In this document: positions 10,182 through 20,077 of the stretch, one piece after another | How positions within the stretch are numbered: position 1 is the first letter of the stretch | How the letters are laid out: the number at the start of each line of letters is the position of its first letter | The notes under the pieces: model-generated | Databases searched by the model: none | The model's input: only the letters and a program-made list of their open reading frames with translations | What the model was told of the DNA's origin: nothing | Position numbers and translations under genes: made by a program | Assembly: GCA_001725415.1 (NCBI GenBank) | Contig: MEGH01000007.1 | Coordinates: 213,743 to 263,027 of the forward strand | Direction of reading: 5' to 3' | Source: Pseudonocardia sp. SCN 73-27 | GTDB taxonomy: Bacteria > Actinomycetota > Actinomycetes > Mycobacteriales > Pseudonocardiaceae | Length of the DNA: 49,285 bases

Positions 10182-12032
10182 TCAGGGTGCGACGAGCGTC
10201 TGGAACGGGGCCGGCGGGCCGACCGGGATCTGCTGGCGCGCGGCGATGAAGCTCGCCATGTCGTGGAACAGCGGCGCCGCCGACGCCCCGCCCGAGGGGG
10301 CGTCGAGCATGATCCCGATGACGAACCGCGGGTCCTGCGCGGGCAGCATCCCGGCGAAGGTGATCCAGTACGTCGACCGGGCGTAGCAGCCGCACGACGG
10401 GTCGACCTGCTGGGCCGTGCCGGTCTTGCCCGCCACCTGGTAGCCGTCGACACCGGCCGCCGCGCCGGTGCCGCGCTGGACTCCCTTGGCGTCCTGCGTG
10501 ACCGCGACGAGCATGCCGCGCAACGTCTGCGCCGTCTGCGGGGAGACGACCCGGACCGGCTCCGCCTGCGGTGGCACCGTGCGCACCCCGCCCGGGCCGA
10601 TCGTCGACGACACGATCCGCGGCGGGATGCGGACGCCGTCGTTGGCCACAGCCTGGTACATGCCGGCCATCTGCAGCACGGTCATCGACAGGCCCTGGCC
10701 GATCGGCAGGTTGCCGAACGTCGAGCCCGACCAGGTGTCGCGCGGCGGGACCCGGCCCGCGCTCTCACCCGGCAGGCCGATGCCCGTCTTCTGGCCCAGG
10801 CCGAACTTGGCGAGCATGTCGGCGAAGCGGTCCTCGCCGACCTTCTGCGCCGTCATGATCGTGCCGACGTTCGACGACTTCGCCAGCACCCCGGTCAGCG
10901 TGTAGTGGTCCAGGCCGTGCTTCCACGCGTCGTTGACGGTGCGGTCGGCGACCTTGATGCTGCCCGGCACGTCGAGCACGTCCTCGGGCTTGGCCAGTCC
11001 GTACTCCAGTGCGGCCGACATCGTCACGACCTTGTTGACCGACCCCGGCTCGAACGGCGACGTCACCGCCGCGTTGCCCATCGACGCCGAGTCGGCGCCC
11101 GCCAGGTTCGACGGGTCGAACGTCGTGCCGTTGGCGAGAGCCAGCACCTCGCCGGTCTTCGCGTCGAGGACGACGGCCGAGCCGCCCTTCGCGTTCGTCT
11201 TCGCGACGTAGTCCTGCAGCTGACGCTGGATCGTGTACTGGATGTCCGAGTCGATCGTGAGCTGGATGTCCGAGCCCGGCACGGCGTCCTGCTGGGCGCG
11301 GGTGCTGCCCGGGATGATCGCGGAGCTTCCCTCGGCGGTGTCGACGACCTCGTATCCGTCGGTACCGGCGAGCAGCGCGTCCTGCGAGCTCTCCAGACCC
11401 ACCAGGCCGGTGAGCTTCTTGTCGCCGCTGTTCCACGACGCGGCGCCGATCACGTTGGCCGCCAGGCTCCCGCCCGGGTACTGGCGCGACTCCCGCTTCT
11501 CCTCGGCGATCTCCGGGAACGCCGCGCGCAGCTCACGCGCCGCACCCGGGTCGGCCAGCGGCGCCAGGACGACGTAGCCCTTGTCGCTGTTGAGCATCGC
11601 CAGCAGCGCGTTCGGGTCGCCGCCGGTGCGCCCGGCCACGGCCGCGGCCATCCGCTGCTTGTACTCCGCGGCCTGCGCCCCCTTCTGGGTACTGATCAGC
11701 CGCGGGTTGGTGACGAGCGCGCTCGCCTCGGTGCTGAACGCCAGCGGGGTGCCGTTGCGGTCGAGGATCGAGCCGCGCTCGGCGGGCAGCGCCAGCCGGG
11801 TGGTGCGCTGCTTCTCCGACGACGCCGTGAGCGAGCCGGACTGGAACGTCTGCACGCTGATGAGCTTGACCAGCGACAACGTCAGCAGCGCGACGAGGAT
11901 CAGGGTGCCGATCTTCATCCGGCGCGACGGGTCGCCCGCGCGGGCGGGCGCCGACCGCGGCGGGGCGGGGCGACGCGGCGGCGCCGTCCGTGCGGGTCCG
12001 GCGGGCCGGGACCGGGGCGGCGCGACGGGCAT
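10182..12032 (-). CDS. ftsI: Septal transpeptidase FtsI / PBP (class B penicillin-binding protein)
   Basis: A 616-residue class B penicillin-binding protein that cross-links septal peptidoglycan and works with FtsW. It has a Pro/Arg-rich cytoplasmic tail, one membrane anchor at about 41-60, a dimerisation domain (RGSILDRNG at about 86-94) and a transpeptidase domain. The catalytic motifs are SVNK (Ser331, Lys334), SSN (386-388) and KTG (536-538). The ATG start shares one base with the ftsL stop (TGATG). The 3' end is followed by the hairpin-rich gap before murE. The counterpart in M. tuberculosis is pbpB. Confidence 0.96.
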   Translation of the reverse strand: MPVAPPRSRPAGPARTAPPRRPAPPRSAPARAGDPSRRMKIGTLILVALLTLSLVKLISVQTFQSGSLTASSEKQRTTRLALPAERGSILDRNGTPLAFSTEASALVTNPRLISTQKGAQAAEYKQRMAAAVAGRTGGDPNALLAMLNSDKGYVVLAPLADPGAARELRAAFPEIAEEKRESRQYPGGSLAANVIGAASWNSGDKKLTGLVGLESSQDALLAGTDGYEVVDTAEGSSAIIPGSTRAQQDAVPGSDIQLTIDSDIQYTIQRQLQDYVAKTNAKGGSAVVLDAKTGEVLALANGTTFDPSNLAGADSASMGNAAVTSPFEPGSVNKVVTMSAALEYGLAKPEDVLDVPGSIKVADRTVNDAWKHGLDHYTLTGVLAKSSNVGTIMTAQKVGEDRFADMLAKFGLGQKTGIGLPGESAGRVPPRDTWSGSTFGNLPIGQGLSMTVLQMAGMYQAVANDGVRIPPRIVSSTIGPGGVRTVPPQAEPVRVVSPQTAQTLRGMLVAVTQDAKGVQRGTGAAAGVDGYQVAGKTGTAQQVDPSCGCYARSTYWITFAGMLPAQDPRFVIGIMLDAPSGGASAAPLFHDMASFIAARQQIPVGPPAPFQTLVAP

Positions 12033-12841
12033 CAGCCCGCTCCGCCCGGCGTGGCCCCTGCGTCGGCCTGGGACTGGGCGTCCTCGGTCGCCGCGTTCGT
12101 GCCCGCCGGCGGTTCGGCCGGCGCCTGGGCCTGGGTGCTCGGGTTCTGGGCCCCCGCGTCGGCGGGTGGCGGCGTCCGAGCACCTGCCGCGCCGGCGTCG
12201 GCGGGCGGCGGGGTCTGCGCCTGGGCGTTCGGATCAGTCGGCGGGGCCGGCGGCGCGGGCGGGGGCGGCGGGGCCTGCGCTGCCGACGGCTCACCGACGA
12301 GCGTCACCGCCCCGTCGGCACCGACGACGAGCCGAGCCGGGTTCTTCGACGGCACCATGCCCAGGTCGGTGGCGCGCTGCGCCAGCGCGGGCGATGCGTC
12401 GAGCGCCGCGACCTGCTTGCGCAGCAGCTCGCTCTGCTCGCTGAGGTCACGCGTCGCGGTGCGGGCGTCCTGCAGCCGGTAGGAGTCGGCGGCGGCCGCG
12501 GTCGACAGCCACAGCGTCGCCACCAGACCGATGGCCAGCAGCACCATCACGAGCAGCACGAACTGGGCGCGCCCGGCGGGGGCCGCCTGCTTCTGGACGC
12601 GGCCTCCGACGATGCGGCGCAACCGGTCGTCACGGCGGGCGTACGCACGCTGCGCGGCCGACCGTGGGCTCGCGGCCTTGCTCGTGCGCGTGCTCGACGT
12701 GTTCCTGGTCGAGCCCGAGCGCGTCCGCTGCGCCGGGACCTCGACGACACGCGCCGCCCGCGGGGCCGGCACCGCCGACCGGGCCCGCCGCGACCGCGAC
12801 GGCGCCGCGACGTGCTGACGTTCAGTGACAGGTGCACTCAC
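12032..12841 (-). CDS. ftsL: FtsL-like bitopic division protein with Pro/Ala-rich tail
   Basis: A protein of about 269 residues in the ftsL slot between rsmH and ftsI. The first ~95 residues are basic and Ser/Arg-rich. One strong membrane helix (FVLLVMVLLAIGLVATLWL) follows, then a short heptad-like stretch ending in the LAQRATDLGMVPSKNPA region typical of FtsL. The last ~90 residues are almost only Pro, Ala, Gln and Thr, with a repeated TPPPADAGA block. The M. tuberculosis counterpart Rv2164c is also described as proline-rich. The GTG start at 12841 is the best guess. FtsL joins FtsB and FtsQ in the divisome and activates FtsW/FtsI. Confidence 0.85.
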   Translation of the reverse strand: MSAPVTERQHVAAPSRSRRARSAVPAPRAARVVEVPAQRTRSGSTRNTSSTRTSKAASPRSAAQRAYARRDDRLRRIVGGRVQKQAAPAGRAQFVLLVMVLLAIGLVATLWLSTAAAADSYRLQDARTATRDLSEQSELLRKQVAALDASPALAQRATDLGMVPSKNPARLVVGADGAVTLVGEPSAAQAPPPPPAPPAPPTDPNAQAQTPPPADAGAAGARTPPPADAGAQNPSTQAQAPAEPPAGTNAATEDAQSQADAGATPGGAG

Positions 12842-12941
12842 GACGACCCCCCGGTCACGCGGATGACGCTGCTGACGGTGGCCACCCCGGCGCCCGCGCG
12901 GGCGGCGACGGTGGGGTGGTGACGCGGACCGGGCCCGGCGG

Positions 12942-13922
<981 letters not shown>

Positions 13923-14178
13923 CGTTCACCTCGCCTCGCCCGCCGTCGCCGCCACGGTCCTTGCTGTCGTGCTCCGCGTATGCCGACGGGGGGCGCACGA
14001 GCCCCCGATCGCCGCCGTGTGCGGCCCGTACTCCCCAGCCGGGCCGGTCGCCGGGCGATGCCACCTCCCGGGTGCCGGGTGCCACTCGCGGGGACTGACC
14101 TGGCGCCGGGGAAGGTGCGTCAGGGCTGTCCGTCGCGACGGGCGGCCACGGCCCCCGGGAGGGGGCATCGCCTGGAGG

Positions 14179-14607
14179 TCAGAATCCGGGAAGGACCTCC
14201 TCCTGCGCCTTCGCGTACTCGTCCTCGTGTCGCTGCTGATACTCCGACCAGGCCTGCGCGTCCCAGATCTCGACGCGCGTGAACGCGCCGATCACCACGC
14301 AGTCCTTGGTCAGACCGGCGTACCGACGAAGGTCCGGGTTGATCGCGATCCGGCCCTGGCCGTCGGGGTTCTGCTCGTCGGTCCCGGAGAACAGGTTTCG
14401 CTGGAACGCCCGGGCCGACTCGTTGGTCAACGGTGCCGACGCGATCTTCGTCGCCAGCTCGCCGAAGGCCTCGCGAGTGAACACGTAGAGGCAGTGGTCC
14501 TGCCCTTTCGTGATCATCAGGCCACCTCGGAGGTCGTCGCGGAACTTCGCGGGCAGCGTGAGCCGCCCCTTGTCGTCGAGCTTGGGGGTGAACGTGCCGA
14601 GGAACAT
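14179..14607 (-). CDS. mraZ: Transcriptional regulator MraZ
   Basis: A 142-residue protein with two MraZ/AbrB-like half domains: [14 protein letters not shown] at about 10-23 and [18 protein letters not shown] in the second half. MraZ forms a ring-shaped oligomer that binds tandem TGGGN-type boxes in its own promoter and controls the dcw operon. It is the first gene of the cluster, and such a box array lies just upstream (14648-14673). Length and both repeats are typical. Confidence 0.97.
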   Translation of the reverse strand: MFLGTFTPKLDDKGRLTLPAKFRDDLRGGLMITKGQDHCLYVFTREAFGELATKIASAPLTNESARAFQRNLFSGTDEQNPDGQGRIAINPDLRRYAGLTKDCVVIGAFTRVEIWDAQAWSEYQQRHEDEYAKAQEEVLPGF

Positions 14608-14647
14608 CGGCCCGCCTCTCCCCCGAGGTCACGGTTGCTCCAACACG

Positions 14648-14673
14648 CCCCACACTACCCCACTTCACTCCAC
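14648..14673 (-). promoter_or_regulatory. MraZ operator: three boxes at 10-base pitch
   Basis: Read on the minus strand, GTGGAG, GTGGGG and GTGGGG follow each other with exactly four bases between boxes, 41-66 bases before the mraZ start. This matches the known architecture of MraZ operators, direct repeats of a GTGG[GA]G-type box every 10 bases. It implies autoregulation of the dcw promoter. Confidence 0.85.
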
Positions 14674-14734
14674 CGTCAACCCGAAACGAGCCCCACCCGC
14701 ACCACGATCGGCGGATATCCGCAGCTCAGCCGCA

Positions 14735-14931
14735 GTGGGGGCGAGTGGGGGCGCCGGAGCGACCACGATCACCTTCTAACCCTTCCGACCACGTGTTCAG
14801 CGCCTCCGACGGCCTCCGGACGAGTGCCCGGGCCCCTGGTGGGGGGTTGTGGGGGGCGCGGGTGCGCACCGCCTCTGCCCGGTGGGGCGCGGTGGGGGCA
14901 GAGTGGGGGGTGGGGTGGGAGCAGAGTGGGG
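14735..14931 (+). promoter_or_regulatory. GTGGGG box clusters on the moxR-facing strand
   Basis: On the plus strand GTGGGG occurs as exact 10-base-pitch pairs at 14735/14745, 14839/14849 and 14882/14892, then at 14903, 14910 and 14926 with looser spacing. The pairs have the same pitch as the operator before mraZ but point toward the divergent moxR operon. They may be further MraZ sites. The stretch is G-rich overall, so some copies may be chance. No gene is seen between 14608 and 15151. Confidence 0.45.
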
Positions 14932-15151
14932 AACGAGGGTCGACCGGCCGCCGCGCGACGGGCACCGATCGGCGAGACACAATTGTGATGCCACTCGTCC
15001 GGGCGAAACCACGGCGCGTCGTTTGACAGACTGTGGTGACGCCTGACTCGCGGACACCGCCGTGTACGCCGGCGCTGTACCCCCATGCAGTGCCCATGCA
15101 GTGCCCAGCACTCCCGAGCACGACCCGAGAGCACGACCGAGAGGACGACGG

Positions 15152-16174
15152 GTGACCACCACGAGCAGCCGGCCCGGACGGCGTGCGGCCACCGACACCG
15201 ACACCGACCTCCCCGCCGTCGGGGCGATCGCCGATGTCACGTCGCGCATCGCCACGAGCATCGGGCGGGTCCTCGTCGGCAAACCCGAGGTCGTCCGCGT
15301 CGCCCTCGTGACGCTGCTGGCCGAGGGCCACCTCCTCGTCGAGGACATCCCCGGCGTCGGCAAGACGTCGCTGGCCAAGGCGCTCGCCCGGTCCATCGAC
15401 TGCTCGGTCAGCCGCGTCCAGTTCACCCCGGACCTGCTGCCCGGTGACATCACCGGAATGTCCATCTACAACCGGCACTCCAGCGAGTTCGAGTTCCGGC
15501 CCGGCCCGGTGTTCGCCAACGTCGTCATCGCCGACGAGATCAACCGCGCCTCGCCCAAGACCCAGTCGGCGCTGCTCGAGTGCATGGCCGAGGACCAGGT
15601 CACCGTCGACGGCGCCACCTACCAGCTCGCCGCGCCGTTCATGGTCGTCGCCACCCAGAACCCCGTGGAGATGGACGGCACCTTCCCGCTGCCCGAGGCC
15701 CAGCGCGACCGCTTCACCGCCCGCGTCTCCATCGGCTACCCCGACCCCGCCGCCGAGCTCGCGATGGTCGACGAGCACGCCGCGTCCGACCCGCTCGAGA
15801 CGCTGCGCCCCGTCACCGACGCCCGCACCGTCCGCGGCATCGTCGACGCCGTCAAGCACCTCCACATCGCGCCCGAGGTGCGGCAGTACTGCGTCGACAT
15901 CGTCACCGCCACCCGCTCGCTGTCCGACCTGCGCCTCGGCGCCTCGCCCCGCGCGACGCTGCACCTCGTCCGCGCCGCCCGCGCCCAGGCAGCCCTCGCC
16001 GGCCGCCACTACGTCGTCCCCGACGACGTCCAGGCCGTCGCCGTCCCCGTCCTCGCCCACCGCCTCGTCCTCACCCCGGACGCCCAGGCCGCGCGCCGCT
16101 CCGCCGGCGACATCGTCCGCGGCCTCGTCGGCGGGCTGCCCGTCCCCGTCCCGGCCGCGCGCTCGGGGGCCTGA
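15152..16174 (+). CDS. MoxR-family AAA+ ATPase
   Basis: A 340-residue AAA+ ATPase of the MoxR/RavA type, thought to act as a chaperone for maturation of protein complexes. Walker A GVGKTS is at about 68-73 and Walker B IADEIN at about 126-131, with the family stretches TPDLLPGDITG, RPGPVFANVV and ATQNPVEMDGTFPLPEAQRDRF. The GTG start at 15152 follows a GAGAGGA ribosome site; the longer in-frame reading upstream has no conserved sequence. It heads a three-gene operon with a DUF58 protein and a membrane transglutaminase, a common actinobacterial trio of unknown substrate. Confidence 0.92.
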   Translation: MTTTSSRPGRRAATDTDTDLPAVGAIADVTSRIATSIGRVLVGKPEVVRVALVTLLAEGHLLVEDIPGVGKTSLAKALARSIDCSVSRVQFTPDLLPGDITGMSIYNRHSSEFEFRPGPVFANVVIADEINRASPKTQSALLECMAEDQVTVDGATYQLAAPFMVVATQNPVEMDGTFPLPEAQRDRFTARVSIGYPDPAAELAMVDEHAASDPLETLRPVTDARTVRGIVDAVKHLHIAPEVRQYCVDIVTATRSLSDLRLGASPRATLHLVRAARAQAALAGRHYVVPDDVQAVAVPVLAHRLVLTPDAQAARRSAGDIVRGLVGGLPVPVPAARSGA

Positions 16175-16178
16175 CCCC

Positions 16179-17450
16179 GTGGCGTCACGGCGGTGGTCCT
16201 CGGGGCTGACCGTGCGCGGCCGCTGCCTGCTCGCCGGTGGCATCGCCACGGCCGTCAGCGCCGTCGTCCTCGACGAGCGCGACCTGCTGCGGCTCGCCCT
16301 GTTCGTCGTCGTACTGCCCCTGCTGTCGGTGGCCGTCGCCGCGCTGACCCGGCGCGCCATCCGCGCCCACCGCACCGTCGACCCCGCGCGCGTCCCCGTG
16401 GGCACCGACTGCGCCGTCGACGTCCGCCTCACCGGCGGCCCGCTCGTCGGGGCGCTGCGCGTCGTCGACACCGTGCCCGACGCCGCCGGACCCCGCCCCT
16501 CCGCGCCGCCGCGGTTCACCGTCCACCGGCTGCCCGCCCGCTCCGGGGTCACGCTTCGCTACCCGCTGCGGCCCGTGCTGCGCGGCGAGCACCGCGTCGG
16601 GCCACTCGTCGCCCGCATCACCGACCCGCTCGGGCTCGCCGAGTTCCCCCGCCGCTACGGCGAGGCCGACCGGCTCCTCGTCCTGCCCGCCACCGTCGAT
16701 CTCCACGGACTCCCGTCCGCGCTCGGCGGCGGCGAGGGCACCCCCGGCGCCGTCGTCGCCCACCAGGGCATCGGCGAACCCGACGTCATGGTGCGCCCCT
16801 ACCGCTCCGGCGACGAGCTGCGCCGCGTCCACTGGCGCGCCACCGCCCGCCACGACGAGCTCATGGTCCGCCTCGAGGAACGCCCCTGGCGCGGCGAGAT
16901 CACCGTGCTGCTCGACCGCCGCGACGGCGCCCACCGCGGCGACGGCCCCACCTCGAGCCTCGAGTACGCCGTCTCGCTGGCGGCGAGCATCGCCCTGCAC
17001 ATGATCCGCAACGGTGAACCCGTCACCGTCGTCACCGAGGACGGCACCGCGCTCGGCGACCGCGTCGCCGGCACCGTCGGCAGCGCCCCCTCGGCGGGCT
17101 CCGACCGCATCCTCGACTCCCTCGCGACACTGCGCGTCTCCGCCCGCACCGGGCTCGGCGGCCCACCCGTCGCTCCCACCGGCGACGTCGTCGCGATCCT
17201 CGGCGCCACCACCGTCGACGACGTCGGTGCCCTCCTCGAACGCCGCCCCCACGGCGGGCACGCGATCCTGCTCGACGTCGCCGGCTGGGACACCACCGGC
17301 GCTGCCCGCGCCCCCGGTGCCGACGCCGCCGCGGCCGCCCTGCGCGCCGCCGGCTGGCACGTCGCCGTCGCCCGCGCCGACACCGACCCGCGCGTCTGCT
17401 GGGCCGAGCTCGCCTCCGGCCGCCGCGTCGTCGCCGGGAGCATGTCGTGA
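16179..17450 (+). CDS. DUF58 domain protein
   Basis: A 423-residue protein with two membrane segments near the N-terminus (about 16-60) and a C-terminal DUF58 domain. The domain's signature is visible as RPYRSGDELRRVHWRATARHDELMVRLEE. DUF58 proteins resemble von Willebrand A-type folds and almost always pair with MoxR ATPases, probably as their partner or target. The GTG start lies four bases after the moxR stop, and its stop overlaps the start of the transglutaminase gene as GTGA, so the three genes form one transcript. Confidence 0.9.
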   Translation: MASRRWSSGLTVRGRCLLAGGIATAVSAVVLDERDLLRLALFVVVLPLLSVAVAALTRRAIRAHRTVDPARVPVGTDCAVDVRLTGGPLVGALRVVDTVPDAAGPRPSAPPRFTVHRLPARSGVTLRYPLRPVLRGEHRVGPLVARITDPLGLAEFPRRYGEADRLLVLPATVDLHGLPSALGGGEGTPGAVVAHQGIGEPDVMVRPYRSGDELRRVHWRATARHDELMVRLEERPWRGEITVLLDRRDGAHRGDGPTSSLEYAVSLAASIALHMIRNGEPVTVVTEDGTALGDRVAGTVGSAPSAGSDRILDSLATLRVSARTGLGGPPVAPTGDVVAILGATTVDDVGALLERRPHGGHAILLDVAGWDTTGAARAPGADAAAAALRAAGWHVAVARADTDPRVCWAELASGRRVVAGSMS

Positions 17451-19699
17451 GCGCCCCCGCACCACCGCGGCCGGCGGCCCCCGCACCCCCCTCCCCCGCC
17501 GCCGAGCGGCGCGCGCCCACCCCGCACCGGGCCGGACCCCTCGTCGTCGTCGCCGCCGGCGTCGCCGTCCTGCTCGCCGCGGCACCCATCGCCGCCGTCG
17601 TCTCCGGGCTCGGCTGGCTCGGCCACGCCGCCGGGATCGTCGCCGTCTGCGTCGTCGTCGGCATCGCACTGCGCCGCACCCACGCCGTCATCAGCACCGT
17701 CGTCGCCCTCGTCGCCGTCCTCGAGTACGTCGTCGTCGCCTTCACCCCCGAGTGGTGGCCGAGCCCCGCCGCGTTCGCCGAGCTCGGCCGGCTCGTCGCC
17801 GGCGCGGGCGACCAGATCGGTGTCGGCGTCCCACCCATCGCGGGCACCCCCGAGATCCTGCTGCTGACGACCGGCGCCCTCGGTGTCGTCGCGATCATCG
17901 TGCAGCTCATCGCCGTCGTGGGTCAGGCACCCGCCGCCGCCAGCGTCCCGCTGCTCGCCGTCTACGCCGTCCCCACCGCACTCACCGGGCAGCTGCTGCC
18001 CTGGTGGGCCGTCGCCGGACCCGCCGCCGGGTTCGCGTTGCTGCTGCTCACCCGTCGCGGCGCCCGCCGCCAGCTCCCCGCCGGCGTCGTCATGACCGCC
18101 GTCGCCGTCGTCGTCGCGCTCCTCGCCGGGTCGCTGTTCACCGCCGTCGGCACCACGGGCCGGTTCTCCAGCGGCAACGCCGGCGCCACCGGCGCCATCG
18201 GGCTCAACCCGTTCACCGCGCTGCGCGGCCAGCTCACCCGCGGCAACCCCACCGACCTCTTCGAGGTCACCGGCCTGCCCAAGGCCCAGTACATGCGCGC
18301 GCTGACCCTGCGCGACTTCGCCGCCGACCGCGGGTTCGTCGCCACCGCCCCCGCCCCCGGCGTCCGCATCGGCGACACCGACCTGCCCGACCTGCCCGCC
18401 GGCAACGCCGAGCGCGCCACGGTCGGCGTCGAGAACGTCGGCTTCCGCGACTACTGGCTGCCTCTCTACGGCACCCCGCAGCGCATCGACGGCCTCTCCG
18501 ACGAATGGTCGTTCGACCCGATCTCCGGCATCGCCTACAGCACCCGCCAGCGTGAGGAGAGCGGCTGGACCCAGTCCGCCGTGCTCGGCTCCCCCAGCGC
18601 CGAAGAGCTGCGCGCCGCCACCGCCGCGCCCGGCGCCGTCGACATCGGCTACCTCAACGTCGCCGGCGTCGACCCCCGCGTAGGCGCCCTGACCGCCGAG
18701 GTCACCCGCGGCCGGGTCAACTCCTTCGACAAGGCCATGGCGATCAACGACTACTTCACCGGCCCGTCGTCGCAGTTCCACTACAGCCTGCAGACCGCCC
18801 CCGGCACCGGCGACGACGCCCTCGTCGACTTCCTCACCCAGGGCCGCACCGGCTACTGCGAACAGTTCGCCACGGCCATGGCCGTCATGCTCCGCACCGT
18901 CGGCGTCCCCTCCCGGGTCGCCGTCGGGTTCACCGGCGGTACCGTCGACGGCGACCGGCGGCTGATCACCAGCTCCGACGCCCACGCCTGGGTCGAGGTC
19001 TACTTCGCCGGCTACGGCTGGACCGCCTTCGACCCCACCCCGCTCGCCGACGGCCGCACCATCGTCCCCGCCTACGTGCAGCAGGCCCGCGACCAGGGCG
19101 GCGCCGACCCCGAGCCCGCCACGCCGCAGGACGCCAACCCCACACCCGACAACGGCCCCGACCCCGGCACCCCGCAGGACCAGCCGGTCACCCCCGACCA
19201 GCCCCAGCCCGCCGCGCAGGAGTCGACCTCCTGGACCGTCCCGATCCTGGCGGTCGTCGGTCTGGTGGTGATCGGCGCGCTCGTCCTGCCGTCGCTGCTG
19301 CGGCGCGGCCAACGCCGCCGCCGCCTCGCCGCCGCCGGTGGTGGCGGGCCCGACGCCGCCGAACAGGCCTGGGCCGAGGTCGTGGCCGAGTCCACCGACC
19401 GCGGGGTCACCATCCCCGACACCGACACCGTCCGTGGCGCCGCGCGACGGCTGGTGAGCGCCCACACCCTCGGCGACCCGGCCCGCGACGCCCTGCGCGA
19501 GCTGGTCACCGAGGTCGAGGCCGCCCGCTACGCCGGCGGCGCGCCGCAGTCCGACGGCGCCGCCCTCACCGCGGCTGTCGGTACCGTCCGGGAGGCGATG
19601 GCTGAGGGGACCCCCGTCGGCCTGGGCCGCAGGCTCTTCCCCCGCTCCCTCACCTCCCGCCGCTCCAAGCCCCCCGCGAAGGAACCGACTCCGGCCTGA
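17447..19699 (+). CDS. Membrane transglutaminase-like protein (TgpA type)
   Basis: A 750-residue protein with about six N-terminal membrane helices, a large outside domain, one more helix near 600-620 and a cytoplasmic tail. The transglutaminase core has Cys471 (in TGYCEQFATAMAVMLR), His513 (SSDAHAWVEVY) and Asp529 (TAFDPTP), the full Cys-His-Asp triad. TgpA-like proteins are seen in operons with MoxR and DUF58. Their substrates are unknown, but an envelope protein is likely given the topology. The start overlaps the DUF58 stop. A strong hairpin follows about 95 bases after the stop. Confidence 0.9.
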   Translation: MSAPAPPRPAAPAPPSPAAERRAPTPHRAGPLVVVAAGVAVLLAAAPIAAVVSGLGWLGHAAGIVAVCVVVGIALRRTHAVISTVVALVAVLEYVVVAFTPEWWPSPAAFAELGRLVAGAGDQIGVGVPPIAGTPEILLLTTGALGVVAIIVQLIAVVGQAPAAASVPLLAVYAVPTALTGQLLPWWAVAGPAAGFALLLLTRRGARRQLPAGVVMTAVAVVVALLAGSLFTAVGTTGRFSSGNAGATGAIGLNPFTALRGQLTRGNPTDLFEVTGLPKAQYMRALTLRDFAADRGFVATAPAPGVRIGDTDLPDLPAGNAERATVGVENVGFRDYWLPLYGTPQRIDGLSDEWSFDPISGIAYSTRQREESGWTQSAVLGSPSAEELRAATAAPGAVDIGYLNVAGVDPRVGALTAEVTRGRVNSFDKAMAINDYFTGPSSQFHYSLQTAPGTGDDALVDFLTQGRTGYCEQFATAMAVMLRTVGVPSRVAVGFTGGTVDGDRRLITSSDAHAWVEVYFAGYGWTAFDPTPLADGRTIVPAYVQQARDQGGADPEPATPQDANPTPDNGPDPGTPQDQPVTPDQPQPAAQESTSWTVPILAVVGLVVIGALVLPSLLRRGQRRRRLAAAGGGGPDAAEQAWAEVVAESTDRGVTIPDTDTVRGAARRLVSAHTLGDPARDALRELVTEVEAARYAGGAPQSDGAALTAAVGTVREAMAEGTPVGLGRRLFPRSLTSRRSKPPAKEPTPA

Positions 19700-19794
19700 C
19701 CGGGCGTCCTGCCGCGCCCCGAGCGCGGTGCTGATCCCTGTCCCGCATGCGGCCCGGCCGGCACGCTCAGCGCAGCGGTCGCAGACAGGCGTTG

Positions 19795-19830
19795 CGGGAC
19801 ATGAGCGACTCGGACGACGCTCATGTCCCG
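19795..19830. terminator. Perfect 13-base-pair hairpin after the moxR operon
   Basis: CGGGACATGAGCG pairs perfectly with CGCTCATGTCCCG around a 10-base loop. No U-tract follows, as is common in GC-rich actinobacteria. Position, 95 bases past the transglutaminase stop, suits a terminator; its perfect symmetry also fits a dispersed palindromic repeat. Confidence 0.6.
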
Positions 19831-20019
19831 GATTCGGCGATCACCAACCCGTCGGCAGCCGCCGACCGGGGCCGGCTGTCGCCCTGATGGAGCTGCACCC
19901 CGGGTGAGCACCCGCCCCGGGCGCGCTCCCGATGGCGCGCAACCTCATGGTCGTCCTGCCCGCCCCGGGACAGCACGCGGTTGCGCTCGGCTCGTCCTCG
20001 AAGCATCCGCGCAGACGAC

Positions 20020-20048
20020 GACGGCGACCCCCGGTGGGGGCCGCCGTC
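20020..20048 (-). terminator. GC hairpin downstream of the DUF3040 gene
   Basis: GACGGCG pairs with CGCCGTC and an inner CCCCC pairs with GGGGG around a three-base loop, with one A/C mismatch. It lies 30 bases past the stop of the minus-strand DUF3040 gene. The remainder of the 378-base gap 19700-20077 shows no gene. Confidence 0.65.
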
Positions 20049-20077
20049 GGGCGGGACCTCGGTCCCGAAGCGTCAGA

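Noticed and set aside
10263-12482. 739-codon plus-strand open frame
   Set aside because: Antisense of ftsI and ftsL; composition is Arg/Asp/Gly-rich without any domain, typical of shadow frames in high-GC DNA.
13926-14168. 80-codon minus-strand ORF between mraZ and rsmH
   Set aside because: No hydrophobic core, no recognisable motif and Arg/Pro/Thr-rich composition; most likely chance.
16799-19465. 888-codon minus-strand open frame
   Set aside because: Antisense of the DUF58 and transglutaminase genes, with Gly/Asp/Gln-rich low complexity and no motifs.
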